Assembly (NCBI GenBank): GCA_002898975.1
Contig: BEID01000004.1
Location: 1 to 14,888 of the forward strand
Direction: 5' to 3'
Length of the DNA stretch: 14,888 nt
Source: a bacterium HR27
Lineage (GTDB): Bacteria; Chloroflexota; Chloroflexia; Thermomicrobiales; Thermomicrobiaceae
Shown: one piece after another, positions 14,490 to 14,888 of the stretch
How the letters are laid out: each line of letters begins with the position of its first letter
Position numbering within the stretch: position 1 is the first letter of the stretch
The notes under the pieces: model-generated
What the model saw: the letters and a program-made list of their open reading frames with translations, nothing else
Told to the model about the DNA's origin: nothing
The model's database searches: none
Made by a program: the position numbers and the translations under genes

Positions 14490-14694
14490 CGGCGAGTCGC
14501 CCTTCAACGGTCATGGCTTCAACCATTTCCCGCACGCGCTGTCCATCGTGCACCGCTCCGCACCGCCAGCAGGAGAGCGCCCGCAACCCCGCGAGGCTCA
14601 CCAGGATCAGCCGCTGGCGGTGCCGGATCAGCACCGCATCCTGAACCCGCTCGCCGATCGTCGCGCCACACGAGGGACAGGCGATGAGAGTCAC
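14482..14694 (-). CDS. Small zinc-ribbon-like protein
   Basis: A 70-residue protein starting at GTG 14694 with GGAGGG four bases upstream. Two cysteine pairs, C6-x-x-C9 (ACPSCGA) and C42-x-x-C45 (SCWRCGA), separated by 32 residues fit a treble-clef or ribbon-type zinc site. The linker is basic and hydrophobic (LIRHRQRLILVSLAGLRAL). No specific function is recognisable; small zinc proteins just before the terminase genes are often packaging or nucleic-acid-binding accessories. It overlaps the TerS start by 8 bases, so both are probably translated from the same message. Confidence 0.7.
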   Translation of the reverse strand: MTLIACPSCGATIGERVQDAVLIRHRQRLILVSLAGLRALSCWRCGAVHDGQRVREMVEAMTVEGRLADG

Positions 14695-14710
14695 GCACCC
14701 TCCAACACAG

Positions 14711-14737
14711 AAAAGACGCCCAGGACATCCCTAGGCG
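14711..14737 (-). terminator. Weak intrinsic terminator or leader hairpin
   Basis: On the minus strand CGCCTAGG (14737-14730) pairs with CCTGGGCG (14724-14717), with one G-U pair and a five-base loop. After T-C it is followed by TTTT (14714-14711). It lies between the end of the upstream gene (14791) and the zinc-ribbon gene start (14694). The U-tract is short, so termination may be partial. Confidence 0.5.
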
Positions 14738-14757
14738 GCTCTGCGCCGTTGCCAGCC

Positions 14758-14766
14758 ATTGTAGCA
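14758..14766 (-). promoter_or_regulatory. Extended -10 promoter candidate for the terminase transcription unit
   Basis: The minus strand reads TGCTACAAT (14766-14758), matching an extended -10 (TGnTAnAAT type). A perfect TTGACA lies at 14794-14789, but the spacer of 25 bases is too long for it to be the partner -35. The TTGACA overlaps the TGA stop of the upstream gene. Transcription would start near 14751, ahead of the hairpin at 14737-14711. Confidence 0.4.
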
Positions 14767-14771
14767 CCCCC

Positions 14772-14786
14772 GCACGAGTTACGTGC
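14772..14786. promoter_or_regulatory. Short palindrome, possible operator
   Basis: GCACG (14772-14776) and CGTGC (14782-14786) form a perfect inverted repeat around five bases. It sits just upstream of the extended -10 candidate, where a repressor or activator would act. Five-base arms can arise by chance in GC-rich DNA. Confidence 0.3.
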
Positions 14787-14790
14787 ACTG

Positions 14791-14888
14791 TCAAGCCTCC
14801 ACCTCCTCGCCCGCCACCACGACGACCAGCCCCTCGTCACGTTTCGACGCAACGCGCTCGTACTCCACGCTGATCGTGACCTCCCGAT
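14791..14888 (-). CDS. C-terminal end of an unrecognised gene, cut by window edge
   Basis: The minus frame from the right edge reads 31 codons (REVTISVEYERVASKRDEGLVVVVAGEEVEA) to a TGA at 14793-14791. The composition alternates strands and charged residues and looks coding. It is too short to identify. It ends about 54 bases before the hairpin at 14737, which may terminate its transcript. Confidence 0.55.
   Translation of the reverse strand, partial: REVTISVEYERVASKRDEGLVVVVAGEEVEA

Noticed and set aside
14789..14794. TTGACA as a -35 box paired with TACAAT
   Set aside because: The spacer is 25 bases, well outside the usable range; only the extended -10 is retained as a candidate.
1..14888. 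tRNA, rRNA, CRISPR array, integrase, transposase or attachment site
   Set aside because: No cloverleaf-like segment, regular short repeats with spacers, or recombinase motif was seen by eye; a tRNA and repeat scan would settle it.

Overview
This window is a phage or prophage morphogenesis module. Every gene I can support lies on the minus strand, so the functional order runs from the right end (about 14.9 kb) to the left end (1). The order is classic for a long non-contractile-tailed phage (siphovirus): terminase, portal, head proteins, head-tail connectors, tail tube, tail assembly chaperones, tape measure. The DNA is GC-rich, the genes are packed with 1 to 65 base overlaps, and GTG starts are common. 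The endolysin ends in a module resembling the GGFLxFW...FGYPxSEEF...QYFERxxFxYHP repeats I know from extracellular proteins of Chloroflexota (Thermomicrobium, Sphaerobacter and relatives). A high-GC Chloroflexota host, perhaps a thermophile of class Thermomicrobia, is therefore my best guess, but it is an inference.

Layout from right to left. 14888-14791: the tail end of an unrecognised gene. 14794-14711: a leader with an extended -10 promoter candidate, a small palindrome and a terminator-like hairpin. 14694-12791: a small zinc-ribbon protein, a helix-turn-helix protein that is probably the small terminase subunit, and the large terminase (TerL). 12777-11467: portal. 11453-10194: endolysin with a glucosaminidase-like domain, a zinc amidase and a C-terminal Chloroflexota-like module. 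10197-8497: a MuF/SPP1 gp7 minor head protein fused to a C-terminal HExxH zinc-metallopeptidase-like domain. 8500-8312: a tiny overlapping gene. 8337-8247: a strong sigma-70-like promoter followed at once by a strong intrinsic terminator. 8228-6383: a small conserved head-region protein, the scaffold and the major capsid protein. 6373-4246: a short protein, head-tail adaptor, head closure protein, holin, HK97 gp10-like protein and a DUF3168-like tail terminator. 4242-3262: tail tube. 3243-2690: tail assembly chaperones G and GT joined by a -1 frameshift at G GGA AAC. 2705-1: tape measure protein, cut by the window edge but open throughout.

The genes work together to package DNA (TerS/TerL through the portal), build the procapsid (scaffold, coat, MuF), join head to tail (adaptor, closure protein, gp10-like, terminator), polymerise the tail (chaperones, tape measure, tube) and lyse the host (holin plus endolysin). 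The two lysis genes are not adjacent; each sits inside the structural cluster.

The most notable points are the MuF-metallopeptidase fusion with its small translationally coupled partner, the promoter-terminator leader in front of the capsid genes, the phased slippery heptamer in the chaperone genes, and the domain makeup of the endolysin. No tRNA, rRNA, CRISPR, integrase, transposase or antibiotic-resistance gene was seen. No stretch longer than 300 bases lacks a gene.
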